Positions 43,457 to 53,382 are shown, numbered from the stretch's first letter. The stretch: 64,000 nt of DNA from JAAFHB01 sp963675995 (GCA_963675995.2 CAXXIY010000001.1:806001-870000); one strand, 5' to 3'. Made by a program: numbers and translations. The notes: generated from the letters alone by a model not told the origin.

Positions 43457-44779
43457 ATGAAAGGAAAATTTATTACCCCCATATGGGGAATAGGCGTCTT
43501 GTTTCTAATGATGTCATGTCTTAATAGTCATGCACAGATTAAAATTGACCTGAAGAAGAAAATTAATCAACAGGCAAATCATCGGGCCAACCAACGCACG
43601 AATCAGGCGATTGATAAAACGTTCGATAAAATGGAGGAGGGTGTTGGATCTGTCTTTAAGAAAAAAGAGATGGGCAAATCCTCAGAACTGAAAGAGGAGG
43701 AGCAGAAAGGTAAAAAGTCGATTCCGCATAAGGGGCAAAATGAAGTGATGCAGGACCAGCCTGGGTCGAAAGAACCAAACGAACAACAGCTAATCTGGTC
43801 AAAATACGACTTCGTACCCGGAACTGAAATTATTTTTGAAGACAACCTGGAGGGTGAACAAAATGGAGAATTCCCCAGCAAATGGGATCTGGTTCAGGGA
43901 AATTTTGAAAATGCCAATTTTGAAGGAGCAAATGTAATCTATCACATCAAATGCAACATGAACGGTGGCGGTGGTATTGTGCCTATGCTGAAAAATAGCA
44001 AGGAGGACTACTTACCCGAAGAATTCACCATTGAGTTTGATGCCTATTTTAATGAAGATCATGGGGGAAGTTATCACATATATTTGGGCGACTATAAGAA
44101 TCAATTAAAGTTAGATAAAGAAAAACCGCTTGGAGCTAAATACATTAGAATATATAAAAACAGTGTCGACGGAAGTTTTATTGAACAAAACTATTATCCG
44201 GGATATAAAAGTGGCATGTACGATAAAACGCCAAAATGGAGGCATGTTGCAATTTCGTTTAACAAACGTGCTTTAAAAGTATATTTAGACGATGCCAGGG
44301 TATTAAATATCCCCAACCTGGGATACAATCCTACAGGGTTCAGTCTTGGCAAGCAATCAGTTGATGGCAAAAACCCCGGATATACCAAAAATTTCCGAAT
44401 TGCAAAAGGAGCGGTCCCGCTTTACGACAAATTCCTGACCGATGGCAAATTTGTCACCACCGGCATCAAGTTTGATCTCAACAAAGCGACCATTAAACCC
44501 GAATCGATGGGAACCATTAACTATTTAGTAAAAATGATGACCGACCACCCCGAATTGAAATTCTCGGTTGAAGGGCATACCGACAGCGATGGCGAAGATG
44601 GCTTGAACCAAAAACTCTCGGAAGCCCGCGCAACATCGGTGTTGGAAACAATGGTAAAACTTGGCATTTCTGCCGACCGTTTATCCAGCAAGGGACATGG
44701 TGAAAGTAAACCTATGGCCGGAAACGATACCCCTGAAGGAAAAGCACAGAACCGCAGGGTTGAATTCGTGAGATTCTAA
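43457..44779 (+). CDS. OmpA-family outer-membrane-associated protein with lectin-like middle domain
   Basis: 440 residues. Signal sequence (about 1-27), a charged low-complexity stretch rich in Lys, Gln and Asn to about 110, a concanavalin-like beta-sandwich (about 125-310, with FTIEFDAYFNEDHGGSYHIYLG), then a C-terminal OmpA domain (about 335-440: IKFDLNKATIKPESMGTINY, VEGHTDSDG, LSEARATSVLETM, NRRVEFVRF). The last domain anchors to peptidoglycan. It is first of four co-directional genes to 46977, possibly one operon. Exact function not known. Confidence 0.85.
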   Translation: MKGKFITPIWGIGVLFLMMSCLNSHAQIKIDLKKKINQQANHRANQRTNQAIDKTFDKMEEGVGSVFKKKEMGKSSELKEEEQKGKKSIPHKGQNEVMQDQPGSKEPNEQQLIWSKYDFVPGTEIIFEDNLEGEQNGEFPSKWDLVQGNFENANFEGANVIYHIKCNMNGGGGIVPMLKNSKEDYLPEEFTIEFDAYFNEDHGGSYHIYLGDYKNQLKLDKEKPLGAKYIRIYKNSVDGSFIEQNYYPGYKSGMYDKTPKWRHVAISFNKRALKVYLDDARVLNIPNLGYNPTGFSLGKQSVDGKNPGYTKNFRIAKGAVPLYDKFLTDGKFVTTGIKFDLNKATIKPESMGTINYLVKMMTDHPELKFSVEGHTDSDGEDGLNQKLSEARATSVLETMVKLGISADRLSSKGHGESKPMAGNDTPEGKAQNRRVEFVRF

Positions 44780-44791
44780 AAACAAAAAACC

Positions 44792-45472
44792 ATGAATAGT
44801 AAAAAACGGATTTTAGTATTTCTTTCATTGGTGGCATTTGTTCAGGTTTCCATAGCCCAGGAAAAAACAACGAATTATGTTACTCCTGATGAAATCAATA
44901 AAGCTGTTTCGAAGCTTTTCGAATATTATGGATCGTACGAAGATGGGAGTACACAATCACAGAAGAATGCAAAATTCGACAATGCTTTTGACGCATTAAC
45001 CAAAGGATCTGCAACTTCTAAAGATAAAAATGATGCTTTTAAAATTGTTGATGCTTATATAAAAGCTGACCAGAATCCTTCCGCAGATAATGAATCGAAT
45101 GGTTCACAAAACGATTTCATAAAAAAAACTGATGAATACAAAGAAGCAGAGAAAACAATTAACAGTGGGATGAACCATCTGATGAATATGTCGTATTCCG
45201 ATTTTGAGTCAACAGTATTAAAGCTACAACCAAATTCCGGGAAAAGGGAGATCAAAGGAATTTACAATCAAATGCACCAAAACGATGGTAAAAAGGTTCA
45301 AATGACTACAGCAGATGACGAAATGACACCTCAGCAGCAGATGATGTGGGCAATCAAAACAATTGAAAACCCGAAAAACTATGAGGAGTTTGTTAAAGCT
45401 GCAAAAATACTTGATCCAAAAATCCCGGAAACAAAACTCCGGCAGGGGTGGGAAAAGATTAAAACCAGATAA
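44792..45472 (+). CDS. Exported hypothetical protein of the OmpA operon
   Basis: 226 residues with a signal peptide (SKKRILVFLSLVAFVQVSIAQ). The mature part is charged and largely helical, with no recognised domain. It begins 12 bases after the OmpA-family gene, so they are co-transcribed. Function unknown. Confidence 0.65.
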   Translation: MNSKKRILVFLSLVAFVQVSIAQEKTTNYVTPDEINKAVSKLFEYYGSYEDGSTQSQKNAKFDNAFDALTKGSATSKDKNDAFKIVDAYIKADQNPSADNESNGSQNDFIKKTDEYKEAEKTINSGMNHLMNMSYSDFESTVLKLQPNSGKREIKGIYNQMHQNDGKKVQMTTADDEMTPQQQMMWAIKTIENPKNYEEFVKAAKILDPKIPETKLRQGWEKIKTR

Positions 45473-45581
45473 CGAAGAAGAAGTCCTGGCTTGAAACTTT
45501 GAAGCGACTTCAGGAATAAGTATCAACAAATTACCGAAAATGCAGAAATAAAAACAACAAATACCTCAATAAAACTGAATT

Positions 45582-46193
45582 ATGGGAAATATAGTCAATC
45601 GCACAAAAAACATGATACTAAAACCCAAAGCTACCTGGGAAGTGATCAAAACCGAGGAAACATCGGCAGCAATGGTATTATCCGGATATCTATTCCCACT
45701 TACACTAATTCCAGCCATTGCATCGTTCGTCGGCTTTGGTCTCATTGGGTTTAATACCGGTTTCTTTGGCCGTGCCGCCAATATAGAGTGGGGGATCAGC
45801 CAGTCCATTACGACCTTCGTAAACATATTTGTCGGGGTTATAATCAGTGCATGGATAATCAGTCAGCTTGCTCCAAAATTTGGGGCTACATTAACCATGA
45901 ACAATGCAGTTAAACTCGTGGCTTATTCCTATACCTCATCAATAGTCGCAGGAGTCTTTTATCTTATCCCTGCGCTCACCATTATCGTAATCTTAGGAGG
46001 ATTATACAGCCTGTACCTTCTTTATCTTGGTTTCCAGCCCATGACAGGTGTAAGTGAAGAACAAAATATGGCCTACTTTCTGGTCAGCGTAATCGCGATC
46101 ATCGTAGTTTCTGTCGCACTCACATTTATCTTTGGAGCCCTTTTAACGACTTTTGGTTTAGCGAGTTATCACTCTGCAACCTTTTTTCAATAA
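45582..46193 (+). CDS. Yip1-family integral membrane protein
   Basis: 203 residues with five predicted helices (about 32-55, 72-95, 110-135, 138-155, 170-195). The conserved Yip1/DUF1282 start is visible: RTKNMILKPKATWEVIKTEE, followed by hydrophobic segments and a late YFLVSVIAIIVVSV. It lies 109 bases after the previous gene and 19 before the next. Function is unknown in bacteria. Confidence 0.85.
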   Translation: MGNIVNRTKNMILKPKATWEVIKTEETSAAMVLSGYLFPLTLIPAIASFVGFGLIGFNTGFFGRAANIEWGISQSITTFVNIFVGVIISAWIISQLAPKFGATLTMNNAVKLVAYSYTSSIVAGVFYLIPALTIIVILGGLYSLYLLYLGFQPMTGVSEEQNMAYFLVSVIAIIVVSVALTFIFGALLTTFGLASYHSATFFQ

Positions 46194-46212
46194 CTTTAAA
46201 ATATCAATCAGG

Positions 46213-46977
46213 ATGAAGACTACACTATTAATTACCTGTATGCTAGCCGTGATACAACTATCGGCTCAAATCAAAAAAGGGAAATTGTATCCGTTTAAGA
46301 CCGCCGAAATTGAATATACCTACGAAGGAAATTCAACGGGGAAACAAAATCTCTATATCGACAACTATGGTTGGCTTCAATGTACTATCGAGCAGACGGT
46401 ATCAAAAGCGTTTGGTCAAAAAAGTGAAAAAAATGAGGTTAAAGTGTCGAAGGATCTGGATATTTTCCAATGGGATCTGAAGACCCGTAAAGGGAGCAAA
46501 TTGCATAACTCACTTGCCGAAAATTTAATGAATGATCCCAATTTCGATCCTAAGGAGTTTGGAAAACTCACCATGGAATCGCTGGGGTTTGAAAAGAAAG
46601 GGACAGAAACGATCAACGGGAAAGTGTGCGAGATATGGAAAGGATTAGGCGGAATGACGACTATCTGGATGTGGAACAGTCTGGCAATGAAAACAGAGAT
46701 TAAAATGTTGGGGACTAAAACTATTTGGACTGCCACCACCATTAAGATCGATGAAGGGGTACAGGCAAGCAGGTTCGCCTTACCCCCGGATATCAAATTT
46801 GAAGATGCAGGAACTACCGATCCAGTGGAGATGATGGATAAGGGAATTGAAAAAGCAGCAAAAGAAGAGGGAATAGGTAATGAAGCTGAAACCAAGGCAA
46901 AGACCCCAACTGAACAATCTCCAATAAAGAGCATGAAAGACCTGAAAGGATTTTTGAAAAAACTGAAAACTGAATAA
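46213..46977 (+). CDS. Exported hypothetical protein, last of the envelope run
   Basis: 254 residues, signal peptide at 1-20 (LLITCMLAVIQLSAQ). The mature protein is a beta-rich domain (for example GKLYPFKTAEIEYTYEGNSTG, then KVCEIWKGLGGMTTIWMW) with a charged helical tail (EKAAKEEGIGNEAETKAKT). No family is recognised with certainty. It is co-directional with the Yip1-like gene and followed by a strong terminator. Confidence 0.65.
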   Translation: MKTTLLITCMLAVIQLSAQIKKGKLYPFKTAEIEYTYEGNSTGKQNLYIDNYGWLQCTIEQTVSKAFGQKSEKNEVKVSKDLDIFQWDLKTRKGSKLHNSLAENLMNDPNFDPKEFGKLTMESLGFEKKGTETINGKVCEIWKGLGGMTTIWMWNSLAMKTEIKMLGTKTIWTATTIKIDEGVQASRFALPPDIKFEDAGTTDPVEMMDKGIEKAAKEEGIGNEAETKAKTPTEQSPIKSMKDLKGFLKKLKTE

Positions 46978-47115
46978 AACAGGCAGTCTATACAGGAAGA
47001 ATAATTGCTCTCCTGATTTTATTGAAAATAGGATCATCAATTTAAACCTGTTTTAATATATCAATAACAGCACCTGAAAATGTCTAACGACCTTTCATAG
47101 CAAGGGTGCAGTAGG

Positions 47116-47142
47116 AGAGGCCGGTTGCCCGGCCTCTTTTTT
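47116..47142 (+). terminator. Strong Rho-independent terminator after the envelope gene run
   Basis: AGAGGCCGG and CCGGCCTCT pair over nine bases with a short loop and are followed by TTTTTTA. It ends the run from 43457 and lies about 140 bases after the last stop. It may also work on the minus strand for the glycosidase gene. Confidence 0.85.
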
Positions 47143-47201
47143 ACTTTTCAGATTATCCCCAAATTGATGGCCCCGAATAATTTCGGCGCTCTTCCAGGAC
47201 A

Positions 47202-49196
47202 CTAAACCTCCCATGGCTCTTTACCCTTTTTTAGCCTGGGTTGGAATATGGGTGACTTAGGAACAAAAGAGATATCAATATTGGTGATTTTTCCGCTCTT
47301 ATCAATCGTGAGAAGCCTGGATTGATAAGGATCAAACTCCAGAGTCAACGCGATTTTTTTCCCGTTGTAACTGATTTCGACAGGATAAGCCGACTTTTTA
47401 TCATTTAGCGACTGACCATATTCCAATGGAAATTTAAGATGCCGGGATTTGGGATTTGCAAAGAAAAATGTTAACCCCTCATTGGTTGACCGGCACCAGT
47501 AATCGAACTTTTCGGTTCCGGTTACCAATGGCACAGCCTTCTTCACCTGGCTCCATTCTGATTTAACATTCTCTAAATTTGAGAGTTTCTCCAATAATTG
47601 CTGATAAGCCATATTGGATTTGTGTAATCCCGGTTCTGTCGGGATTTGCTTCAGGCAAACCGGCAATCCCTGAAGCGCCAATTCCACGATCCTTCGAAGC
47701 GCTATAATGTCAAGATATTTCACATCAACATAAAGTGACGAAAAAGATTGATTTCCAACGGTTAATCGTCCTTTTTTAAAACTTCCTTTTTTTAAAAATG
47801 CTGCGTTGATCCAAAGTGGACGCCATGCATTCAACTCTTCGGGGAGATAGGTATAACGTTGCTCGTAAGTTCCCCATGCCCAGATCATTTGCTTTTCGGG
47901 TGGAAGTTCTCCTGCAATCCAGCTATCTTCGGTCGGCAAATAAACGGCAACATCCGAGCAGGTTACACCTTTTTTCAGGTAAGAGGAGACCTTCTCAAGA
48001 TAGTTGTTAAACGCCGGAATTTCCGGTGCAAGCGCCCCACTTTTACCAACGTGAACCGAGGCATAAAATTTTACAGTATCCTCACCTGCCGGATTAAAGG
48101 GTTTGCCATGCCAGATCAAATGGTTTACCCCGTTGGCAAACAAAGCATCTGCCAACAGTTTCAGGTCAGCGGTCTGTTCTTCACTGTGATGATTACGGGG
48201 CCAGCCATAAAGACAGGTAAATGTTTCAGAAGTGACCACATTTTTACCCGAAAGCCCCGCAGCAGAGGCCACAATATTTGAATAAGTAGGTTCATAAAGC
48301 AAGGCCTCACTTTCGGGAACATCCACAGTGGCATATGATGAGATGATATCACATGGGGCGCCTGCGCATTGAACCCTTGAATATGCTCCAAGCTCGTGGC
48401 TCTTTTGGGTAAATGGCTCATAGAATTCCTCAATAACATATTTTGAGAGCAGTTTCATATAGTCATATCTTACCTGTCGGTATGGCTCACTTTTGGAATA
48501 GAGGCTATCAGAATAGTCGGCCAGCGAATACCCATATTTTTTAACAAAATTATCCTCAAAGCCGGGGGTAGACAGAAATTTGGTCTCTACTTCCCATGAA
48601 TCGCAAAACAACCCTGATAAACTACCTTTGAGGGCAGGTTTCAGGGCATTCCCCGTTCTTAGTGCATAATTGAAAAATGCTTTGCGATTCAGATGATCGA
48701 GAACATACCCTTTTTTAGGATAGTCCCACGAAGCGGCAATCACCTGACGCCAATGCGGATCTTTCATATTCATTGTAGCCTCATTGAATGGAACCTTTAT
48801 ATCCCCGAAAGGCCAAAGTGAACCAAAAGTAAAATCACAACCAAGACCCAGGCTATCGGCACTGTGTTTGGCAAAAGCCACCACTTCTGTCCATGCCGGA
48901 CTTAGCCACTCCTGCCGCGGAGTATAGTGAATTGTGTCCTTTTTCATCCGGTTAACAGGATAGACCCAGGCAATTTCGACGCCGCCAAAACCATTATTTT
49001 TCAACCACCTTAAATTATCAACAATTGCCGGCTTTTCAATCACTGAAGCAAACCACCACCAGCGGGTCCAGGGACGGTTATCTGTATAAAGTCTGGATCT
49101 ATTCAAATCTACGGGAGTACTTTTAACTCCGGCCTGACTTAAACCGCAAAGCGAAAAACCTGCCAGAAGCAAAGCCAAGGTGATAATTCTCTTCAT
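47202..49196 (-). CDS. GH106-like (alpha-L-rhamnosidase-related) glycosidase, exported
   Basis: 664 residues with a signal peptide (LALLLAGFSLCGLSQA, about 4-22). The N-terminal half fits GH106-related enzymes: YTDNRPWTRWWWFASVIEKPAI, then NNGFGGVEIAWVYPVNRMK, with FTFGSLWPFGD and later HSEEQTADLKLLADALFANGVNHLIWHGKPFNP. The length is short compared with about 1000-1100 residues for full GH106 enzymes, because the C-terminal beta-sandwich portion is missing or reduced. It is likely a secreted polysaccharide-active enzyme. No SusC/SusD pair is present in the window. Substrate specificity cannot be read from the sequence. Confidence 0.72.
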   Translation of the reverse strand: MKRIITLALLLAGFSLCGLSQAGVKSTPVDLNRSRLYTDNRPWTRWWWFASVIEKPAIVDNLRWLKNNGFGGVEIAWVYPVNRMKKDTIHYTPRQEWLSPAWTEVVAFAKHSADSLGLGCDFTFGSLWPFGDIKVPFNEATMNMKDPHWRQVIAASWDYPKKGYVLDHLNRKAFFNYALRTGNALKPALKGSLSGLFCDSWEVETKFLSTPGFEDNFVKKYGYSLADYSDSLYSKSEPYRQVRYDYMKLLSKYVIEEFYEPFTQKSHELGAYSRVQCAGAPCDIISSYATVDVPESEALLYEPTYSNIVASAAGLSGKNVVTSETFTCLYGWPRNHHSEEQTADLKLLADALFANGVNHLIWHGKPFNPAGEDTVKFYASVHVGKSGALAPEIPAFNNYLEKVSSYLKKGVTCSDVAVYLPTEDSWIAGELPPEKQMIWAWGTYEQRYTYLPEELNAWRPLWINAAFLKKGSFKKGRLTVGNQSFSSLYVDVKYLDIIALRRIVELALQGLPVCLKQIPTEPGLHKSNMAYQQLLEKLSNLENVKSEWSQVKKAVPLVTGTEKFDYWCRSTNEGLTFFFANPKSRHLKFPLEYGQSLNDKKSAYPVEISYNGKKIALTLEFDPYQSRLLTIDKSGKITNIDISFVPKSPIFQPRLKKGKEPWEV

Positions 49197-49395
49197 AACT
49201 TATTCATTAAATGACCTATAATTAGAATGCAAAATCTGACTGAAAAATTGGAAGTAGATTGTAGGAATGATTCCTGTTTGGATCAGACTTTATTTTCAGA
49301 TTCAAATCAAATGTAATTCTTTGGACATTAATATCCTATCCAATAAAGAAATTTATTGATTAATTGTCAAAGCTCCGGATTGTTTGATGATTGGA
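49197..49395. other. Gap between glycosidase and ATPase genes
   Basis: About 200 AT-rich bases containing the presumed glycosidase promoter on the minus strand. No clear hairpin or -7 box was identified. Confidence 0.3.
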
Positions 49396-50715
49396 TTACA
49401 CCACTTTCCCCTCTTTAATGTACTCCCGGGTGATGGCGCTTTCGAGCTGACTCAGACTCAGGTGATAAACCTTGCTGGCAAGCACCTCCACAGAACAAAA
49501 ATGGGCAACGTTAATGATACCGGCGCCTGTCAGTTCGTAGCGTGTGGCGATCTGATGCCAGTTAATACCCGGATCTATCTCTAATTGTAAAGGAAATGCT
49601 TTCCTCCAGATGGTTTCCCTTTCGTTGGGTCCGGGCATGGGGAAATGGATAATCGCCTGAAAACGCCTGATAAACGCCTCATCTATATTACCCCTTTGAT
49701 TGGTAGCCAGAATGACAAGGCCGTTATAAACCTCGATTCGCTGAAGCAGGTAAGCCACTTCCTGGTTGGCATATTTATCGTGTGCATCGCGGATATCGGT
49801 TCGCTTACCAAAAAGAGCATCTGCCTCATCAAAAAAGAGGATCCAGTTTTTATTTTCTGCCTTATCGAAAAGGGTGGAGAGATTTTTCTCCGTTTCCCCA
49901 ATATATTTTGAAACCACCCTTGACAAATCGATCCGATATACGTCCTTTCCTGTGTATTTCCCTAATAATGTTGCGGTTAGTGTCTTGCCTGTACCCGGAG
50001 GACCAAAGAACAAAGCGCGGTAACCTGGCTTAATCCTTTTTTTCATACCCCAGTCATGAAGCAGGGTATCATTATAGGTAATCCAGTGCTCCATTTCCTT
50101 AATCTGCTGAAATGTTTTCGGATGAAGTACAAGGTCGTCCCATTCCATTTCTGTTTCGACATGTTCTGCCGGGAAATTGATGCTGAACCTGGGTTTGCTG
50201 ACCACCCCCGTGGTCAACAATTCAACGATCTCAGGATCAAGAATCAGCTTACCACTCATCAATGGTTCACCATGCTGCACTTCGTCGAGCCAAAGGATAT
50301 GTTTTTTAAAAAACAAATGTTCGCTTGAAAACAACTTTTGGACTTCAAGACGGCAAATCAGGTTATTACCGGCAATGATAAACTGTGCTGTTTCACCCGT
50401 AGGGAGGATTCCCCGGTGAGTATTGCCCTTCACACCTCCGAACTCAGGTAGGTCGCCTCCGTCAGGTAAGTATTTGTTAATAATTTGATTAAAGAAGTCC
50501 GGTTGGAGATGTGGTGCGATGGCTAACAGAAGAATAATTGATTCTGAGCTGTTAAACTGATATCTTCTCATGAAATTGGCGAACGGAGAATCATCGTCCG
50601 GTAGAATTTCAATCGGCAGGATTTCGTTGTCAACCACTTCAGCGATTTTTTCAAATCTCTGACTGATAACCGACTGAAGGTAAACTAATGCAGATGAAAG
50701 CAAATTGGAGTTCAT
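49396..50715 (-). CDS. AAA+ ATPase of the contractile injection system (Afp15-like)
   Basis: 439 residues. The N-terminal 200 residues are a specific leader seen in CIS ATPases. The AAA+ core has Walker A FGPPGTGKTL near 235, Walker B WILFFDEADALFGKR near 288, and sensor/arginine segments ILATNQRGNIDEAFIRRF near 335. In eCIS loci this ATPase closes the cluster and is thought to aid assembly. It is 39 bases downstream of the DUF4157 gene. It is the last gene of the cluster here; a canonical terminator was not seen. Confidence 0.85.
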   Translation of the reverse strand: MNSNLLSSALVYLQSVISQRFEKIAEVVDNEILPIEILPDDDSPFANFMRRYQFNSSESIILLLAIAPHLQPDFFNQIINKYLPDGGDLPEFGGVKGNTHRGILPTGETAQFIIAGNNLICRLEVQKLFSSEHLFFKKHILWLDEVQHGEPLMSGKLILDPEIVELLTTGVVSKPRFSINFPAEHVETEMEWDDLVLHPKTFQQIKEMEHWITYNDTLLHDWGMKKRIKPGYRALFFGPPGTGKTLTATLLGKYTGKDVYRIDLSRVVSKYIGETEKNLSTLFDKAENKNWILFFDEADALFGKRTDIRDAHDKYANQEVAYLLQRIEVYNGLVILATNQRGNIDEAFIRRFQAIIHFPMPGPNERETIWRKAFPLQLEIDPGINWHQIATRYELTGAGIINVAHFCSVEVLASKVYHLSLSQLESAITREYIKEGKVV

Positions 50716-50754
50716 AAATGGATTGATTTTCTCGGATGAATTTAAGGATACCGA

Positions 50755-53382
50755 TCAGGGTGTCCGTTCCACTTCGGCTCCGGCTTTGGTAATTTTTGCA
50801 GTTCCGTCGGTTCCTTCGATCGTATGTATCTGTTTAACATCGATGAACTTTTTTCCATCACCACCTTCTGAATTTACTTTAAAATGATTGGGGATTACCC
50901 AGTCATATCTCCCTTTTTTCCATGGTGAAGGATAACCCCAGAATCCGGCCTCGTCGGTCGCAGTATCTACATTGTTGTTATCTATTGAATAGAAGGTGTC
51001 TTTTGAATCATGCCATTCGAACTTTCCTTTCCGACCCTCGAAATATCCCTGGATATTGGAAGCAGGACCTGAAACCTCTTTCGATTGAACATTCCCAAAC
51101 GACACAGATTTGGGGAAATAGTGAAATTTGACAAACATGAATGCTCCTAAAAATCCTTTCTTAAATTTCTTTTCACCAATATTCTTTCCTTCGATCTCCT
51201 TGGGTTCAAGCACATTTATGATCACAGATCTGGTATATTTTCCTGAAGTAAGACTAATCGTCACGGAGGCGCCCCTCACTGGGGCAGTCCACGCAAAAGT
51301 GGGTGTACCCGCTGAAGTTAAAGGTGATCCACCTGTGGCAATCCAGTCACCCGATTTACTCCCTGTAAAGGTCACCTTTTCGCCAACCCCCACCTTTTTT
51401 CGTGATTTGCCTGATCCATCAGCAGCATTGAGGTCTGTGGCGATGGATATATCGGGAGCATGCCAGTACCAATCCCAGGCCTCCAGCAGGCTTTTTACTA
51501 ATTTTCTGGCCAGATTAACCAACCAGTTCCAGGCGCTAATGATACCTTTCACTATTTTTAAAGCCATTGCAATTACCCAGTCGAGCGCTTTGGTAATCAT
51601 CATTGCTAATTTGCGGGCAAAGGTCTGAATCCAGTTCCAGGCAATCGTGATGACGCTAATCGCCAGTTTTGCGGCCATGGCAAGTAGCCAGTTCCATGCC
51701 TTGCTGATTGCCATTGCGATTTTTGAGGCTACCGACTGAATCCAGTTCCATGCATTGATGATCCTCATGATCATTCTTGATGCTAATGCCTGTACCCAGT
51801 TCCAGGCATTGGTGATCGCCATAGCCAACCTAGCAGCCATAGCCTGGACCCAATTCCATGCACTGGTGATTCGCATCGCAATTTTCGAAGCCATGGACTG
51901 CACCCAGTTCCAGGCGTTGGTAATGCCGGTTGCCAACTTCGATGCCATAGACTGAATCCAATTCCAGGCATTGGTAATCCGCATTGCCAATCTGGATGCC
52001 ATGGACTGAATCCTGTTCCATGCATTGGTAATCCCGGTGGCGATCTTTGAAGCCATGGACTGAACCCAATTCCAGGAGTTGGTTATGCTCATTGCCAGAC
52101 GAGAAGCGAGTACTTTGACCCAACTCCACGAGGCGGGCAGATGCATCCCGATCCTTGAGGCAACAGCCTGAATCCAGTCCCAGGCCGAAGTAATCGAACG
52201 GGCAATATTGGATGCCAAGGTCTGAACCCATTTCCATGCATTGGTGATCCCCATCGCCAACCGGGAAGCGAGGTTCTGAATGAAGCTCCAGGTATTGGTG
52301 ATATTCATGGCTATCTGTTTGGCCGCTGACTGAATAAAGTTCCAGCCATTGGTGATCCCCATGTTGAGCTTGGTAGCCAACCCTTTGATCCAGGCCGATG
52401 CAGAAGTGATACCTTGTCCAATCCGGGAAGCGATACCCTGAATTAATGTCCAGGCTGCAGCAACACCCAATCTTGCTGCCGATGCCAGGCTGCTGATAAA
52501 GGTCCAGGCCGCCGATATTCCGGCTCCTATTCCCGATGCAATATTGCGAATCCAGGTGGTTGCTGCAGCAACTCCCCCACCTATCGCCTGCCTGACACTA
52601 TTTATAATTCCACTAACTGATCCGACTATAGCCCCGGCACCCTCTTTTACATCGTCGAGAAGCCCCCTTTGGATAACCTGGGAACCTGGTTGAGAAGGCT
52701 TTTCTGATACTGTCTCATCACGTTGACTCCTTCCTGTCTCTGGTTTACCATTTAGCCGTTTTGATTCACCCTGCTGAACAACATGGGTAAGCTCGTGCGC
52801 CAATAAATGCTTTCCCTGCGGGGATTGCGGCTGGTATTGTCCCTCTCCGAAAAAGATATGATTCTGATAGGTAAAGGCACGTGCATTGAGTTGGGTATTC
52901 AGCTGAGCGGTACCCTGATCCTGATGAATACGAACATTGGAGAAGTCATTCCCAAACCGGGGCTCCATAAAGCTACGGGTTTCAGCAGGAAGCGGCTGAC
53001 CACCCAAAGTTTTACTCCGGATGGTCGCTGCAGTTTGCTCATTAGCCATCTGTGTGTGGCCATCACCTTGTTGCTGAGTAGGTAGTTCCTCCAATTGAAT
53101 TGACACTGATTCCTTTCTTTGCAATTTCTTTTCCGGTTGGGACTCTAATTCTTTTTCATTTTTTTGTCTGCCACTTCCGGACATTCGCATCACTTTAGCG
53201 GCCATATGATCAGCCTCAACTTCATATTTATCACCCGGCTTATTGACTGCCAGTTTGGTTTGAACAGCTAAAGGGGCAGGTGCAAAATAATCTCCACCAG
53301 CCTTTGCAAAGAAAGGTCGTGCCGGCTTAGCCTGCAAACTGGCCGGCGTGGTATGGGTAGATTTTTCTGCTGTTGATTTCAT
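50755..53382 (-). CDS. eCIS-associated DUF4157 protein with 18-residue tandem repeats
   Basis: 875 residues. Residues 130-215 are DUF4157, including HLLAHELTHVVQQ with an HExxH zinc-protease signature near 197. Residues about 270-645 hold about 20 tandem copies of an 18-residue unit, consensus like NAWNWIQSMASKLAMGIT, each with Trp, Ile/Val, and one or two basic residues; one copy has 19. A small Ig-like domain follows (about 665-735, VGVGEKVTFTGSKSGDW). A distinct C-terminal domain (about 760-875) is unrecognised. DUF4157 proteins are typical eCIS cargo or accessory proteins. The repeats would form a long amphipathic helix or helices, so a membrane-active effector is possible. No signal peptide, which fits loading into the particle. 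Confidence 0.85.
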   Translation of the reverse strand: MKSTAEKSTHTTPASLQAKPARPFFAKAGGDYFAPAPLAVQTKLAVNKPGDKYEVEADHMAAKVMRMSGSGRQKNEKELESQPEKKLQRKESVSIQLEELPTQQQGDGHTQMANEQTAATIRSKTLGGQPLPAETRSFMEPRFGNDFSNVRIHQDQGTAQLNTQLNARAFTYQNHIFFGEGQYQPQSPQGKHLLAHELTHVVQQGESKRLNGKPETGRSQRDETVSEKPSQPGSQVIQRGLLDDVKEGAGAIVGSVSGIINSVRQAIGGGVAAATTWIRNIASGIGAGISAAWTFISSLASAARLGVAAAWTLIQGIASRIGQGITSASAWIKGLATKLNMGITNGWNFIQSAAKQIAMNITNTWSFIQNLASRLAMGITNAWKWVQTLASNIARSITSAWDWIQAVASRIGMHLPASWSWVKVLASRLAMSITNSWNWVQSMASKIATGITNAWNRIQSMASRLAMRITNAWNWIQSMASKLATGITNAWNWVQSMASKIAMRITSAWNWVQAMAARLAMAITNAWNWVQALASRMIMRIINAWNWIQSVASKIAMAISKAWNWLLAMAAKLAISVITIAWNWIQTFARKLAMMITKALDWVIAMALKIVKGIISAWNWLVNLARKLVKSLLEAWDWYWHAPDISIATDLNAADGSGKSRKKVGVGEKVTFTGSKSGDWIATGGSPLTSAGTPTFAWTAPVRGASVTISLTSGKYTRSVIINVLEPKEIEGKNIGEKKFKKGFLGAFMFVKFHYFPKSVSFGNVQSKEVSGPASNIQGYFEGRKGKFEWHDSKDTFYSIDNNNVDTATDEAGFWGYPSPWKKGRYDWVIPNHFKVNSEGGDGKKFIDVKQIHTIEGTDGTAKITKAGAEVERTP
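51480..52570 (-). repeat. 54-bp tandem repeat array in the DUF4157 gene
   Basis: About 20 units of 54 bases, the coding form of the 18-residue repeat. Copies around 51700-52100 are the closest to each other at DNA level (for example CCAGTTCCAGGCATTGGTGAT recurring on the plus strand). Outer copies are more divergent, so the middle may have expanded recently. Confidence 0.8.

Noticed and set aside
47202..49196. Polysaccharide utilisation locus
   Set aside because: There is a GH106-like glycosidase, but no SusC/SusD pair or regulator beside it.
51128..51628. Plus-strand frame of 166 residues within the DUF4157 gene
   Set aside because: Shadow of the strong minus-strand reading frame, caused by repeat composition.
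51480..52570. Regular repeats that could be taken for a CRISPR array or satellite
   Set aside because: The 54-bp units are in frame inside one long gene, code for a repeated peptide and have no unique spacers.
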